The notes beneath the pieces were generated by a model. The model saw only the letters and a program-made list of their open reading frames with translations. It searched no databases and had not been told where the DNA came from. A stretch of 64,000 nt of DNA from Gemmatimonadota bacterium. Its GTDB lineage: Bacteria > Gemmatimonadota > Gemmatimonadetes > Longimicrobiales > Gaopeijiaceae. This document shows, piece after piece, positions 54,197 through 63,411 of the stretch (the first letter of the stretch is position 1; each line of letters opens with the position of its first letter). Made by a program: the position numbers and the translations under genes. The stretch is taken from contig JACQVF010000034.1 in NCBI GenBank assembly GCA_016209885.1, positions 37,845 through 101,844 of the forward strand, written 5' to 3'.

Positions 54197-55932
54197 GCTC
54201 CCGACCTCCGCGAGAAGGCTGTGGCCGAGGATAGTTTGAAGACGGCATCGACACCATCGGCGATTCCAAGAGCGCGCAGGTTATCGCCGCCGCCAACAAA
54301 TACGTCTGCCCAAAAGGCAAGCAGGTCGTTCAGCTGCCGGTTGTATCGCTTCACTGTTCGGCCGCGCGCGAAGTCACTGGCAGCGTGCTTATTCTCATCG
54401 GTCATGCCGTGAAACACCGTGCGAGGCTCGATCATGAGCCAGAGACGATCATCGGCCCAGTCGAGGCGCGTACTGATTCCCTCGCTCCAAGTAAACCCTG
54501 CATGTCCTGGGACCTCGCCGCCGAGAGAACCGACAAGTTTCTTAAGTGGCTTCCACACTTCCTCGGTTGGATCCGAAGGAGCGAGCAGGCTAACCCGCTT
54601 CGGAATTACATCAAGCCCCCGACCCCGTCCGATCGCGCGGTTCAATGCATCCTGCAAGAGTCCTCGCTCGCCCGACTCGTAGCGGAGACGCCGCGGCTCA
54701 ATAACGTGCAGGTCAAAGTCCGTGATGCCGTGCCCTTGGAAGGCCCTGCGCAGGTCGGTATCGCCGCCGTAGGCCAGTACCCCAAGCTTGGTCCGTGCCA
54801 CAAGCACATCCACACCCGCCAAGTCAACCGTCTTGCGAACCTCCCCGTAACCACCGATGTCACATACGATGCGCCGGCACATCGTTGGCATCTCAATGAT
54901 CGGCAGGCCGTTTAGCCGTACCATGGGCCACCCGCGTTTGCCCGACGGGCGCGGAGCACCACTCCAACGCCGCCGGTCCGCAGCGAAAATGTTGAGCTCT
55001 TTGGTGTCCAGATTCTCAATCATGCGCACCACATCTCGCATGATCTCATCGAAGTTCTCCACCGGTACGAGTCCCGTCTCAACCCCGGACTGCTTCGCTC
55101 TGAGAAGGAAGCGCTGCACACGGTCGAGCGGTGGGTCTTCCCCGCGATGTAACCAGAAAAGCCCCGCCGGGAACGATTCGCCCTCAGCGAGCACCTGCTC
55201 GAGCGACTCCATGATGGAATCATCACGGCCGCCGTACCCGACCACTACGAGGCCAAGGCGCCGAGACGATTCGACTAGGAGACGCCGAAGGCGCTGATCT
55301 TGGTCGCGCAGCTCATCGCTCGTATTCTTGAGGCGCCGCGAACGAAAATCCCCGTGCAGCTTGACCTCGACGGGCCAGCGCCCGTCGCGAATGCACTGTT
55401 CTGCGAGCTCTGGCGCATCAAGAGCTACGGTCGTCAGCGCTCCGGTGCTGTCGTACACCTTTGCGCATGAGTCGGCGATCAGCGGATCAAAGTTGGTCGT
55501 CCACACCAGGCGTGTCAGTCGGGCACGCATCAGCGTTGCAAGGGCCAGATGGCCGTAGGACGGCTTCGCGCCTGCCATCTTCGCGTCCAAATATGCCCGA
55601 CGATCCCCCTCGGCAGGATAGACAGCTTCGAAGAGTGCGGCGTACTCGTCCGCGGCGCCCGGGGCCGGCAAGCCCTCCAACGAATCTATGTGAGCCTGCA
55701 ACTGGGCGCGGACGGCTGGACTCGACAGGTCCGCGACCGCCTGAGGCGAGACCCGCCGTTGACTGACGAACAGCCTCTGTTTGAACTCCCAGATCATGTC
55801 CCATGCAGTTGCTATGCCTGCGGACGCGGACGCGCCCGCGCCGAGGAACCACATGAGATTCCCCGCGCGTAATGAGAACCGCCGGACGAAGTCATCAACG
55901 GGAACCTGAGGGAGGCTGCCTTCGTCGCTCAC
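54193..55932 (-). CDS. SIR2-APAZ protein, effector of SPARSA
   Basis: 579 aa. N-terminal SIR2 NADase domain: GAGAS (31-35), TTNFD with Asn146, KLHGDF with His192, and VVGYGGRDDSI (229-239). The C-terminal ~250 residues (from RLNGLPIIEMPTMCRRIV; includes VDVLVARTKLGVLAYGGDTDLRRAF and WKPLKKLVGSL) fit an APAZ domain that pairs with the short Argonaute encoded next. GTG start directly after the drmMI stop codon with no gap and with AGGGAG upstream, so it is translated in line with DISARM genes. The SIR2 product would hydrolyse NAD+ once the Argonaute is activated. Confidence 0.87.
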   Translation of the reverse strand: MSDEGSLPQVPVDDFVRRFSLRAGNLMWFLGAGASASAGIATAWDMIWEFKQRLFVSQRRVSPQAVADLSSPAVRAQLQAHIDSLEGLPAPGAADEYAALFEAVYPAEGDRRAYLDAKMAGAKPSYGHLALATLMRARLTRLVWTTNFDPLIADSCAKVYDSTGALTTVALDAPELAEQCIRDGRWPVEVKLHGDFRSRRLKNTSDELRDQDQRLRRLLVESSRRLGLVVVGYGGRDDSIMESLEQVLAEGESFPAGLFWLHRGEDPPLDRVQRFLLRAKQSGVETGLVPVENFDEIMRDVVRMIENLDTKELNIFAADRRRWSGAPRPSGKRGWPMVRLNGLPIIEMPTMCRRIVCDIGGYGEVRKTVDLAGVDVLVARTKLGVLAYGGDTDLRRAFQGHGITDFDLHVIEPRRLRYESGERGLLQDALNRAIGRGRGLDVIPKRVSLLAPSDPTEEVWKPLKKLVGSLGGEVPGHAGFTWSEGISTRLDWADDRLWLMIEPRTVFHGMTDENKHAASDFARGRTVKRYNRQLNDLLAFWADVFVGGGDNLRALGIADGVDAVFKLSSATAFSRRSGA

Positions 55933-58900
55933 CTACAACTCCCTACTTGGACGCTCGAGGAGCGAAAGCGCTTGCACGTCGACTCCGCGAGCCCTCGGGC
56001 GCCCTCTCTCCAGCCGCTTTCGGCCATCGTCAGCGCTTCCACGTAGCTGCTCCTCCTTTGCCCGCTCCTCGTTCAGGGCGAGCAGGCGGGCGAGGACCTC
56101 ATCGCGGACCTCATCAGGCCAGCGGTAGCGCCACGGCTTCCTCCGGCGTGTTGAGGCCTCCTCGTCCTCTTCCTCCTCGTAATCCAGCAGGAACTCGCGT
56201 TCCGGTTGGATGTTGGTCCAGCCGTAGGCGTCGAGGACCGCACGGTCCATGGCGTCGTGGAGGTCGCGGAGCTTCTGGATCTCCGGAGAACGTTCGTTCG
56301 GGTTGTGGAAGCGGTTGTAGGTGTTCGTCAGACCCTCGCCATTTCGCACCATGAGGTCGGCGCGGAAGTCATAGTAGGTTCGCCCCGCAACTTCAAGCGA
56401 CGGATTGTCTTCAAAGCCCTCCGGGAACGGGAAAGTCTCGAAGCAGTCGGAGGGGGTGTAGCGGAGATCGTCCTTCATCGAGGAGCCGAAGAAGCGCGCC
56501 CAGATCTCGTGGGGGCGGGATTGAAGCGCCGCGAACGCGGAATAGCTCTCCAGCATGAAGGCAACCACGGACTCGGCGAACACGCCATTGGTTGGCAGGA
56601 ACGCGAACGCACACTGTTGACCCACTCGTGAAATGCCGAGGGAGCGCCTCAGGCGCCGCATCTCTCTGAATAGTGCCGGTGTGTACCTGCCCCACAGCCA
56701 CCAGTGCTCCCTCCGTCTCTGTGCGTCGGCGTTGTCGCCAAGCTTCGCACGCTCCGGTCTCACCCTCTGCTCAATAATCGCCATCAGGTCCGGCCAGCGC
56801 CGCGCCTCCTCCTCGGTCATGTCTTCGAAGTTGATCACGTATCGATGGTGCGCATGCGTCGGACTTGTGTTGACCTCCTCGCCGCCGATGTACGGAAAGA
56901 TCCGCTCGGCGTTTCGCGGATCCTTCTCGATAAGTCGGTACATCTCGGAGATCGGCGAGGCGACTCCCTTGGTGCCGGTGTCGTCGAACGTGAAGCCCAT
57001 GCCGAGGACGATGCTTCCTTGAAAGCTCTTATCGGCGTTAGCCTCCAGCTTCTTCGGGTCCTCGTGCCCACCGGCGTGGAACAGATAGGCCGTGATCGTC
57101 GGCACATATCGGCCGTCGAGGTCGTACCGACCGGGCAGCGCGCCGCGGCATACATGGACCACGCTCACGACTACCGCGGCCTGCCCGGGCCACTTGTAGC
57201 GCCGTTGTGCGCTGTAGATCGTCCCCCCATGTAGGCATATCCATCGTAAGCCTGTAGAGCGCGTGTCACCCTGGGCGATCGTGTTCGTCGCGATGAGACC
57301 GAAGCAGCCGCCCTCCCGTAGCAAGTTGAACGCCCGCCGGTAGAAGTGCGCCACCAGGTCGGCGTTGCCGTGGGACTCCTCGTGAACCTGCTTGAGCCAA
57401 TCCACGTAGCCATCCGGGTTGCTGGCCAGGAGCGTGTTCTTCCCCGCGAACGGGGGATTCCCCACGACCGCATCGAACCCGGGATTCTCGCGATCGAACA
57501 CCTCCGGGAACTCCATCTCCCAATGGAAGGGGGAGACGCCACGCTCCTCTCGGAGCTCGCGGACCGCTTCCCGAAGCTCGCGCCTGCCCACGTCATCCGA
57601 GAGCCACCGCCGCAGTTCCTCTCCGAACTCCTTGCGTGCGTCCTCCCGCTTACGCGCCGATTCCTCCGTGAAGAAGGCAGACACGGCCAGGTCGCCGACC
57701 ATGCGCAAGTCCGCCAATGCGTCATCCGCATCTTTGAGCAGCAGGCGCAGCTCACCTCCCGGTGATTCATCTGGTGCCTGCCGAATCTCGGCTCGTAGCC
57801 TTGCCGCCTCCGCCAGCTTTTCCTTGATAAGCGGTGCCACGAATTCGATCTGGGCCTTCGGCGCCCAGTGGAAGCCGGCGATCTGCTTGCGGGTGAGACC
57901 CACGAGGGAGTCGCCGTGACGAATCGCGTGGTCGATGAACGTGAACGCGTGGTCGCGAGCGAGCGTGGCGAGCCAGAGCGAGAGCTTGCCGAGGTCCGCG
58001 GCGATCGGGTTCCGGTCCACTCCGTAGAGGCAGCGCTGCGCCACGAGCCGCATGGCATGCATCAGCTCGTCCTCGTCCGGCGGAATGCGCGGCACGCGGT
58101 CGTGCGCGTGCCACGCGCGCACGACCGCTTCGCCGAGCTGGCGGCAGGCCTCAACCAGGAAGGCGCCGGAGCCCATCGCCGGATCCAGCACCCTGAGCTC
58201 CAGGATCTGCTCGGGTGTCGGCCGCTCGCCCAGCGCCTCCAGCACGGGCCGGAGCGTGGTCCGCACGATGGGCTCCGTGAGTGATCGGGGCGTGTAGTGC
58301 GTGCCCGAGCGGCGCCGCGCGTCGCTGGGCTGGAGCACCATGGCGCCGGGCGCCACGATGTTCGGAGTGGCGCCGCGGGCTACCCATCCTCCGAGCGCCC
58401 CCACCACCTCCTCGGTGCTCGCCGCGTTCTTAAGTCTATCCGCCATCGCCCGGGGAGGCCTGCGGTCCGTGCGATCTTGGAACCACTTCGCGCGCTCGCC
58501 GGGCTTGCAGCCGAGGAGCGCATCGAGATCGACGGCCACTGGCGCGCCATGGCTCTTTGCCGGCTTCACAGCGATGGAGCGGCCCTTCGCGACTTCGAGC
58601 CGGAAACCCATCATTGTCTCGTAGACCGAGCCGATCTCCTCGACGTCGAGGGTGCGGTACGAGAGCCGCTCGCCGTCGAGCACGAGGAGCTTTTCGAGCA
58701 CGCGGTGTACCACCCCGTCCGACACGAGCGGCGGGTCGATGCGCTCGCCCATGACGCGGTGCGCGCGCCACGGTCGGCCCTCAAGGAAGGGATAGCGGTC
58801 GGGGTTGAAGAGATAGCCGTGTCGCGGCGGCAGTCGCACGTCTCCGTGGCCCCCGCCGTCGTGCGCGAGGCGGACGAGCGCGAGCAGGCGGGCCCATGCA

Positions 58901-59928
58901 CCGTAGCGCTGATCCATCGTGTCGGGATGGTGTCCGGCGTCCTCCCGGAGCCGCTCGTACAGGCCCCCGATTCCATAGTGCTCGACGAACACTGGGTCGC
59001 GCGGGAGGAGCCCCCGGTCCTCGGCGTAGAGGGTGAAGACGAGCCGGAGCAGCACCGTCAGCATGCCCTCGTAGACCTGGTCGGGTTCTTCGCGGAGCAC
59101 CTCGCCGAGCAGCCGGCCGCGCGTGTGCGCGTCGGCTGCCTGCAAGCCGCGGAGTAGCTCGTAGAGTCCCTCGAGGATCTGCTCCGACAGCCGCGTCGAG
59201 ACCTCAGCTTGGAAGCGGCGACTCTCCGAGAGCAAGGCCAGAAGGCGCTGCTTCGTCGGGAGCGCGAACAGCCGCTCGGCGCGGAGCAGCATGTGGAGCC
59301 CGGCCAGGATGGGCCGGCCGCTCACCTCGACCATGGCGGACACGGGGAACGTCATGTGCCCCGACGTCTCGCCGCGCGGCGCGTACAGAAGGCGCAGGTG
59401 CGTTCCGTTGCAGAGCAGCCCCGCGGTTACCTGGGTCTCGCGCAGCAACCGCTCGAGGCGGGCCGTGGGGCTCGCGTCCCAGTTCCTTCCCGCGGCGCCG
59501 GGTGGCCGGTCGAGGTCGCGCCCAGTCGGCTCCACGCAGACGAGGATCTGCCACGGCGGCGCGTCCTCCGGCGGTTCGGGATCTGGGACGGCATAGGTCG
59601 GACGCAGTACCTCCTCGTACTCGGGGAGGGGCACTTCGAGCTCGGACGGGAGCGCTTCACTGTCCTGTTCGCCGACCAGATCATCCGGCTCCCAGCCGAG
59701 CACTTCCGTGGAGAGCCGCCGGAGATCCGTGATTGCCGGGACCGCATTCGGGTTGCCGTCGAGAAAAACATCCTCGACACATGCGCGGAGCCTCTCCTGC
59801 ACGCCGGAGATGTTCCGGTCCACGTGGCCCTGCGCGTGCCGGAGCGCCGGCGGGGAGACGACGATGCCCACGGGCTGCACGTAGCCGATCCACTCGCGGT
59901 GGGCTCTCAGCTCGGTCGCGTCGGCCAT
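55933..59928 (-). CDS. drmMI: DISARM class 1 adenine methyltransferase DrmMI
   Basis: 1331 aa. Class I N6-adenine methyltransferase core in a large Eco57I/BREX-like frame: SAM-binding motif LDPAMGSGAFLVEACRQLGE near 580-600, catalytic NPPF (VVGNPPFAGKNT) near 820, and a C-terminal target-recognition-like region. The N-terminal ~500 residues resemble those of large restriction-type methylases. In class 1 DISARM, DrmMI marks host DNA. The gene starts three bases after the drmD stop (TGA-GCG-ATG) and ends flush against the SIR2-APAZ gene, instead of leading into drmA. Confidence 0.88.
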   Translation of the reverse strand: MADATELRAHREWIGYVQPVGIVVSPPALRHAQGHVDRNISGVQERLRACVEDVFLDGNPNAVPAITDLRRLSTEVLGWEPDDLVGEQDSEALPSELEVPLPEYEEVLRPTYAVPDPEPPEDAPPWQILVCVEPTGRDLDRPPGAAGRNWDASPTARLERLLRETQVTAGLLCNGTHLRLLYAPRGETSGHMTFPVSAMVEVSGRPILAGLHMLLRAERLFALPTKQRLLALLSESRRFQAEVSTRLSEQILEGLYELLRGLQAADAHTRGRLLGEVLREEPDQVYEGMLTVLLRLVFTLYAEDRGLLPRDPVFVEHYGIGGLYERLREDAGHHPDTMDQRYGAWARLLALVRLAHDGGGHGDVRLPPRHGYLFNPDRYPFLEGRPWRAHRVMGERIDPPLVSDGVVHRVLEKLLVLDGERLSYRTLDVEEIGSVYETMMGFRLEVAKGRSIAVKPAKSHGAPVAVDLDALLGCKPGERAKWFQDRTDRRPPRAMADRLKNAASTEEVVGALGGWVARGATPNIVAPGAMVLQPSDARRRSGTHYTPRSLTEPIVRTTLRPVLEALGERPTPEQILELRVLDPAMGSGAFLVEACRQLGEAVVRAWHAHDRVPRIPPDEDELMHAMRLVAQRCLYGVDRNPIAADLGKLSLWLATLARDHAFTFIDHAIRHGDSLVGLTRKQIAGFHWAPKAQIEFVAPLIKEKLAEAARLRAEIRQAPDESPGGELRLLLKDADDALADLRMVGDLAVSAFFTEESARKREDARKEFGEELRRWLSDDVGRRELREAVRELREERGVSPFHWEMEFPEVFDRENPGFDAVVGNPPFAGKNTLLASNPDGYVDWLKQVHEESHGNADLVAHFYRRAFNLLREGGCFGLIATNTIAQGDTRSTGLRWICLHGGTIYSAQRRYKWPGQAAVVVSVVHVCRGALPGRYDLDGRYVPTITAYLFHAGGHEDPKKLEANADKSFQGSIVLGMGFTFDDTGTKGVASPISEMYRLIEKDPRNAERIFPYIGGEEVNTSPTHAHHRYVINFEDMTEEEARRWPDLMAIIEQRVRPERAKLGDNADAQRRREHWWLWGRYTPALFREMRRLRRSLGISRVGQQCAFAFLPTNGVFAESVVAFMLESYSAFAALQSRPHEIWARFFGSSMKDDLRYTPSDCFETFPFPEGFEDNPSLEVAGRTYYDFRADLMVRNGEGLTNTYNRFHNPNERSPEIQKLRDLHDAMDRAVLDAYGWTNIQPEREFLLDYEEEEDEEASTRRRKPWRYRWPDEVRDEVLARLLALNEERAKEEQLRGSADDGRKRLERGRPRARGVDVQALSLLERPSREL

Positions 59929-59931
59929 CGC

Positions 59932-62900
59932 TCAGCCCGTCACCGGCCAGAGGTAGACAAGCCCGACCGGCTCGACGCGGCGAGCCCGCACGTAGTACGT
60001 CTCCTCGATCCGGAGCGGCTCCGTGTCCAGTTCGCGCTCTAGCGTGATCAACCGGCGCTCCCAGTGGCGGCGGTTCGCCTCGAGCTGACGCTGCTCCTGC
60101 GCGTCGAGGTCGAGCGAGATCTGCGGGTCTTGGTACTTCGCGGCGGTGGCCGCAACGCGCTGCTTCTGGCGCTCCAGCACCTCGCGCATCGCCTTGGCCT
60201 CGCGCGCGCCGCGCTCCTGCAACTGACGCTTCACGTCCCTCGCCTCCTCCTCAGCGCGTGCTTCCAGCTGAGGCAGAAGCTCGCGAATGTCGCGCGGCGC
60301 GGCGGCGCGCAGCCGCTCTGCCACCTTTGCGGGGATCTGGCGCACGTCGTGAGCGACGAGCGCCTCGTCCAGCAGGTCCAGCGTACGCATCTCTGCCTGG
60401 CGAGCGTACGGGGAGAGTGCCGACTTCCGATCCTCCGGGTCGATCCAGCGTGCGGTGAGAGGAACGATCTCCTCGTGGAGACGGGTGCCGGCGGGACCGA
60501 AGAGCGCGAGTCGCCCGAGCAGCACCACGCGCGGGATTGCGTCGCGCGTCTGCGCGAGACAGGCACGGGACAGGTCATGGTGAACGAAACCCTGGGCGGT
60601 GAAGCGACCGAGCAGCCGTCGCACCACCCGGTGCTCCAGGTGGAGCTGGACGACGTCCTCGTCCATGGTGCCTGGGTCCTCGAAGACGATGGGGCGGATG
60701 GGTGACTCCCGGCGCCACTCCCACGGCTTTTGATCGTGGTGGCGCGGCGGCCTGAGTGTGTCGAGGGTGTCTGCCCACGACGGGTCTGCGCCTTTGCCCC
60801 CGTCGAGAGGCGGGAATGCGAAGCGGTCGGGTCCGGGTTCGGCCGCCTCACTCCCAAGGGGCCGGAGCGGATCCGCGCCGAGCAGCTCCAGAGACTGAGA
60901 CAGCGCGGCGCGGAACGCCGACTCCTCCAGCGCGACCCAGCGGCGTGAGTGCTCGAGCTGCGTGCGCAGCCGCTCGATCTGCTGCCGGACTTCCTGCTGG
61001 CGGTCCCGCGCGTCGTCCAGCTCCTGAAGCACGGTTTCCTTCTTGTCCGCGCTCAGGTCGGCGGCATCGATGTTCCGGAGCATGGCGTCCACCGTGTCGT
61101 GCCGGATCCCGCCGCGCAGCAGTTCCGTCAGCCTCCCTTCCACCACCTGTGCCAGGCTCCCCAGCTCCCGCTTAATTCGCTCCGTCTTACGCACGAGGAC
61201 TTGGAGCACCCGGTCCTCCGCACGTTGCAGGTAGACGAAGTAATGACAGAAGATTTTCTCGTGCGGCTGGAGCTTGCGGTCGATGCGGCCGTTCCTTTGC
61301 TCCATCCTGCTGGGGTTCCACGGAAGGTCGAAGTGGAAGAGGTTCCAGCAGTGCGCCTGGAGATTCAGTCCCTCGCGCGCCGCGTCGGTCGCGATCAGGA
61401 TTCGGACGGGGTGCCGGGAGGGATTGGCGTTGAAGGCGCGCTTGATCTGCTCCCGCTTCTCGGGCGGCGTCGGGCCGTGGTACACCTCGATTCGCTCCTC
61501 GGCCCGGTCCGTGCCACCGATGGCCGCCTCGAGCTGCTGGCGCAGGTAGCGCTTGGTGTCGTCGTACTCCGTGAAGATGAGGATGCGCGTGTCGTCCCAC
61601 GCCGCCGGCCGCCCGTTCGGGTCGAGTCCCCCTCGCCCGGCGCCCGAGCACATGTGCTGCTGAATCCAGTCGATGAGCCACCGCACCCGAGCGTCCGCGA
61701 GGCCACGCTCGCGTTCAGCGGTCTCTGTCATCTCTCTGAGGAGTTGCTGCTCCTGCGTGAACAACCTGGCGGCGCGATCATCCGCCAACGGACCTGTGGA
61801 CGCCGCGGTGGCGGCTTCGAACTGCGCGTCCTCCTCGGCTTGGAGCTCTCCCTCAGAGAGTTCCGCGCGTTCGTCGTCGTTTCCGACGGGCTCGGCCAGG
61901 AGATCGAGCGAGGGCGTGGCTTTGGCGGCCTCGGAGGCGCGCCCTTGCTGGAACTCCTCCCACTGCCGCTGGACGGTCCGGCGGTGTACCCGTAGCGTGC
62001 GTGCGAAGGCCTCGACCGACGAAAGCAGACGCTGCTGCAGACCGCAGATGAGGAGCCCCGCCGCCGCCCGGCTGCGTTTCGTCTCGCCCTCGAGGCGTTC
62101 CTCGCGGATGGCACGGTACTCGTCGAGGAGGCGGGAGAGAGAAAGCTCCGCAGCGTCGTCCGGCAGGCCTTTCACGTCGATCTGGACGACCTTCCGCTCC
62201 GGGAAGCCGCCGACCAACTCGCGGATGTCGTCCTTCAGCCGCCGCACCATGACCTCATCCAGCTCCTTCGCGCTCCGGATCGGAACTCCGCGGCAGAAGC
62301 GCTGGGGATCCAGGATCTCCAGGAGGGCGGAGAAGCTGTTGGAGTGGCCGTTGTGGGGCGTCGCGGAGAGAAAGAGCCGGTGCTCGAAGCGCGGAGCCAG
62401 GTCGCGTACCGCCCGGGTGATCTTCGAGTCGATGGCGTAGCGGGCGCCGCTGGACGGCGCGGCGTGGTGCGCCTCGTCCAGGATCAGGAGCGCACCTGGG
62501 CGCAGCTCGCCGAGCCATGCGCGAAGTGGCGCGGCGTACTCCTCGTCGATCAGGAGACGATGTGAGACGAGGAAGCGTGCATGCGTCGCCCACGGGTTCA
62601 CCCCATAGCCCCGCTCCTGCCGGACCCGCCCCACGTACGAGCGATCGAGCAGCGCGAAGGTGAGCCCGAACCGTTGCTCCATCTCGTCCTGCCACTGCGG
62701 AAGCATCGAAGGAGGGCACGCCACGACGATGTCGCGCACCTTACGACGGAGCAGAAGCTCCCGCGCAATGAGCCCCGCCTCGATCGTCTTGCCGAGCCCG
62801 ACGTCGTCGGCAATGAACAGGTTCACGCGCGGAAGTAGGAGCGCTTTCCGTAGTGGTTCGAGCTGGTACGCGTCGATGCGGATGCCCGCGCGGAACGGTG

Positions 62901-63222
62901 CCTGGAAGAGGCGGGGGTCGGCGGCCGTGACGCTGTTCCACCGCAGCGTGTGCACGTAGGCCGAGAACAGGCCAGAGTCGTCAAAGCCCTTGTCTGCGAT
63001 GCGGTCCCAAGCCTCGCCCGTGAGGATCCTCGGATCGACTTCCTTCTCCCAGAGCACGGCCAAGGGCTGACCCTGAGCGTCGTCGTCCACGCAGTGCATG
63101 CGAACGAGAGTGGCGTCGCCAGGAGAAGGTGGTGGGACCCTCTCCTCGACCAGGTAGAGCCGCTGCCGGACGTGGACGATCTGTCCGGGTTCGGGCGGCT
63201 CGGAGATTAGCTGAGTTGACAT
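59932..63222 (-). CDS. drmD: DISARM class 1 SNF2-like helicase DrmD
   Basis: 1096 aa from ATG 63222 (GTG 63228 two codons upstream is possible). SNF2 helicase: Walker A DDVGLGKTIEAGLI near 140, DEAH (LILDEAHHAAP) near 249, ATPHNGHSNSF motif III, and the helicase C block DAAREGLNLQAHCWNLFHFDLPWNPSRMEQRNGRIDR near 620-650. The C-terminal ~350 residues are charged and coiled-coil-like (RERGAREAKAMREVLERQKQR). DrmD defines class 1 DISARM together with DrmMI. First gene of a coupled minus-strand run (drmD-drmMI-SIR2-Argonaute). An IS21-family element ends about 60 bases upstream. Confidence 0.9.
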   Translation of the reverse strand: MSTQLISEPPEPGQIVHVRQRLYLVEERVPPPSPGDATLVRMHCVDDDAQGQPLAVLWEKEVDPRILTGEAWDRIADKGFDDSGLFSAYVHTLRWNSVTAADPRLFQAPFRAGIRIDAYQLEPLRKALLLPRVNLFIADDVGLGKTIEAGLIARELLLRRKVRDIVVACPPSMLPQWQDEMEQRFGLTFALLDRSYVGRVRQERGYGVNPWATHARFLVSHRLLIDEEYAAPLRAWLGELRPGALLILDEAHHAAPSSGARYAIDSKITRAVRDLAPRFEHRLFLSATPHNGHSNSFSALLEILDPQRFCRGVPIRSAKELDEVMVRRLKDDIRELVGGFPERKVVQIDVKGLPDDAAELSLSRLLDEYRAIREERLEGETKRSRAAAGLLICGLQQRLLSSVEAFARTLRVHRRTVQRQWEEFQQGRASEAAKATPSLDLLAEPVGNDDERAELSEGELQAEEDAQFEAATAASTGPLADDRAARLFTQEQQLLREMTETAERERGLADARVRWLIDWIQQHMCSGAGRGGLDPNGRPAAWDDTRILIFTEYDDTKRYLRQQLEAAIGGTDRAEERIEVYHGPTPPEKREQIKRAFNANPSRHPVRILIATDAAREGLNLQAHCWNLFHFDLPWNPSRMEQRNGRIDRKLQPHEKIFCHYFVYLQRAEDRVLQVLVRKTERIKRELGSLAQVVEGRLTELLRGGIRHDTVDAMLRNIDAADLSADKKETVLQELDDARDRQQEVRQQIERLRTQLEHSRRWVALEESAFRAALSQSLELLGADPLRPLGSEAAEPGPDRFAFPPLDGGKGADPSWADTLDTLRPPRHHDQKPWEWRRESPIRPIVFEDPGTMDEDVVQLHLEHRVVRRLLGRFTAQGFVHHDLSRACLAQTRDAIPRVVLLGRLALFGPAGTRLHEEIVPLTARWIDPEDRKSALSPYARQAEMRTLDLLDEALVAHDVRQIPAKVAERLRAAAPRDIRELLPQLEARAEEEARDVKRQLQERGAREAKAMREVLERQKQRVAATAAKYQDPQISLDLDAQEQRQLEANRRHWERRLITLERELDTEPLRIEETYYVRARRVEPVGLVYLWPVTG

Positions 63223-63336
63223 CGGCACAAGTCAATGACCGTGTGGGTGCCGAGAAGGCGCGAGCATCTTTGCTGGGCGAAGTGTTAAGGCCTGGGCGCA
63301 AAAGTGGCCATGGCTGGGGTCCGTGGGCAAGCCCCG

Positions 63337-63385
63337 GTGGCCACCTCAAACTCCTCCACCCGTGGCCGGGTCAAAATCCCCCACC
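63337..63385. repeat. IS21 terminal direct repeats, two 24-bp units
   Basis: GTGGCCACCTCAAACTCC... (63337-63360) and GTGGCCGGGTCAAAATCC... (63362-63385), both ending CCACC, repeat with a 25-base period. A third partial match (AAGTGGCCATGG) starts at 63302. These are transposase-binding sites in IS21 elements. Confidence 0.75.
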
Positions 63386-63411
63386 GTTTCGAGCGGCGGG
63401 ACCGGTGAAAC

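Noticed and set aside
63222..63228. GTG 63228 as start of drmD
   Set aside because: ATG two codons downstream has equal context and needs no rare start; neither has a strong ribosome site, so the choice is marginal.
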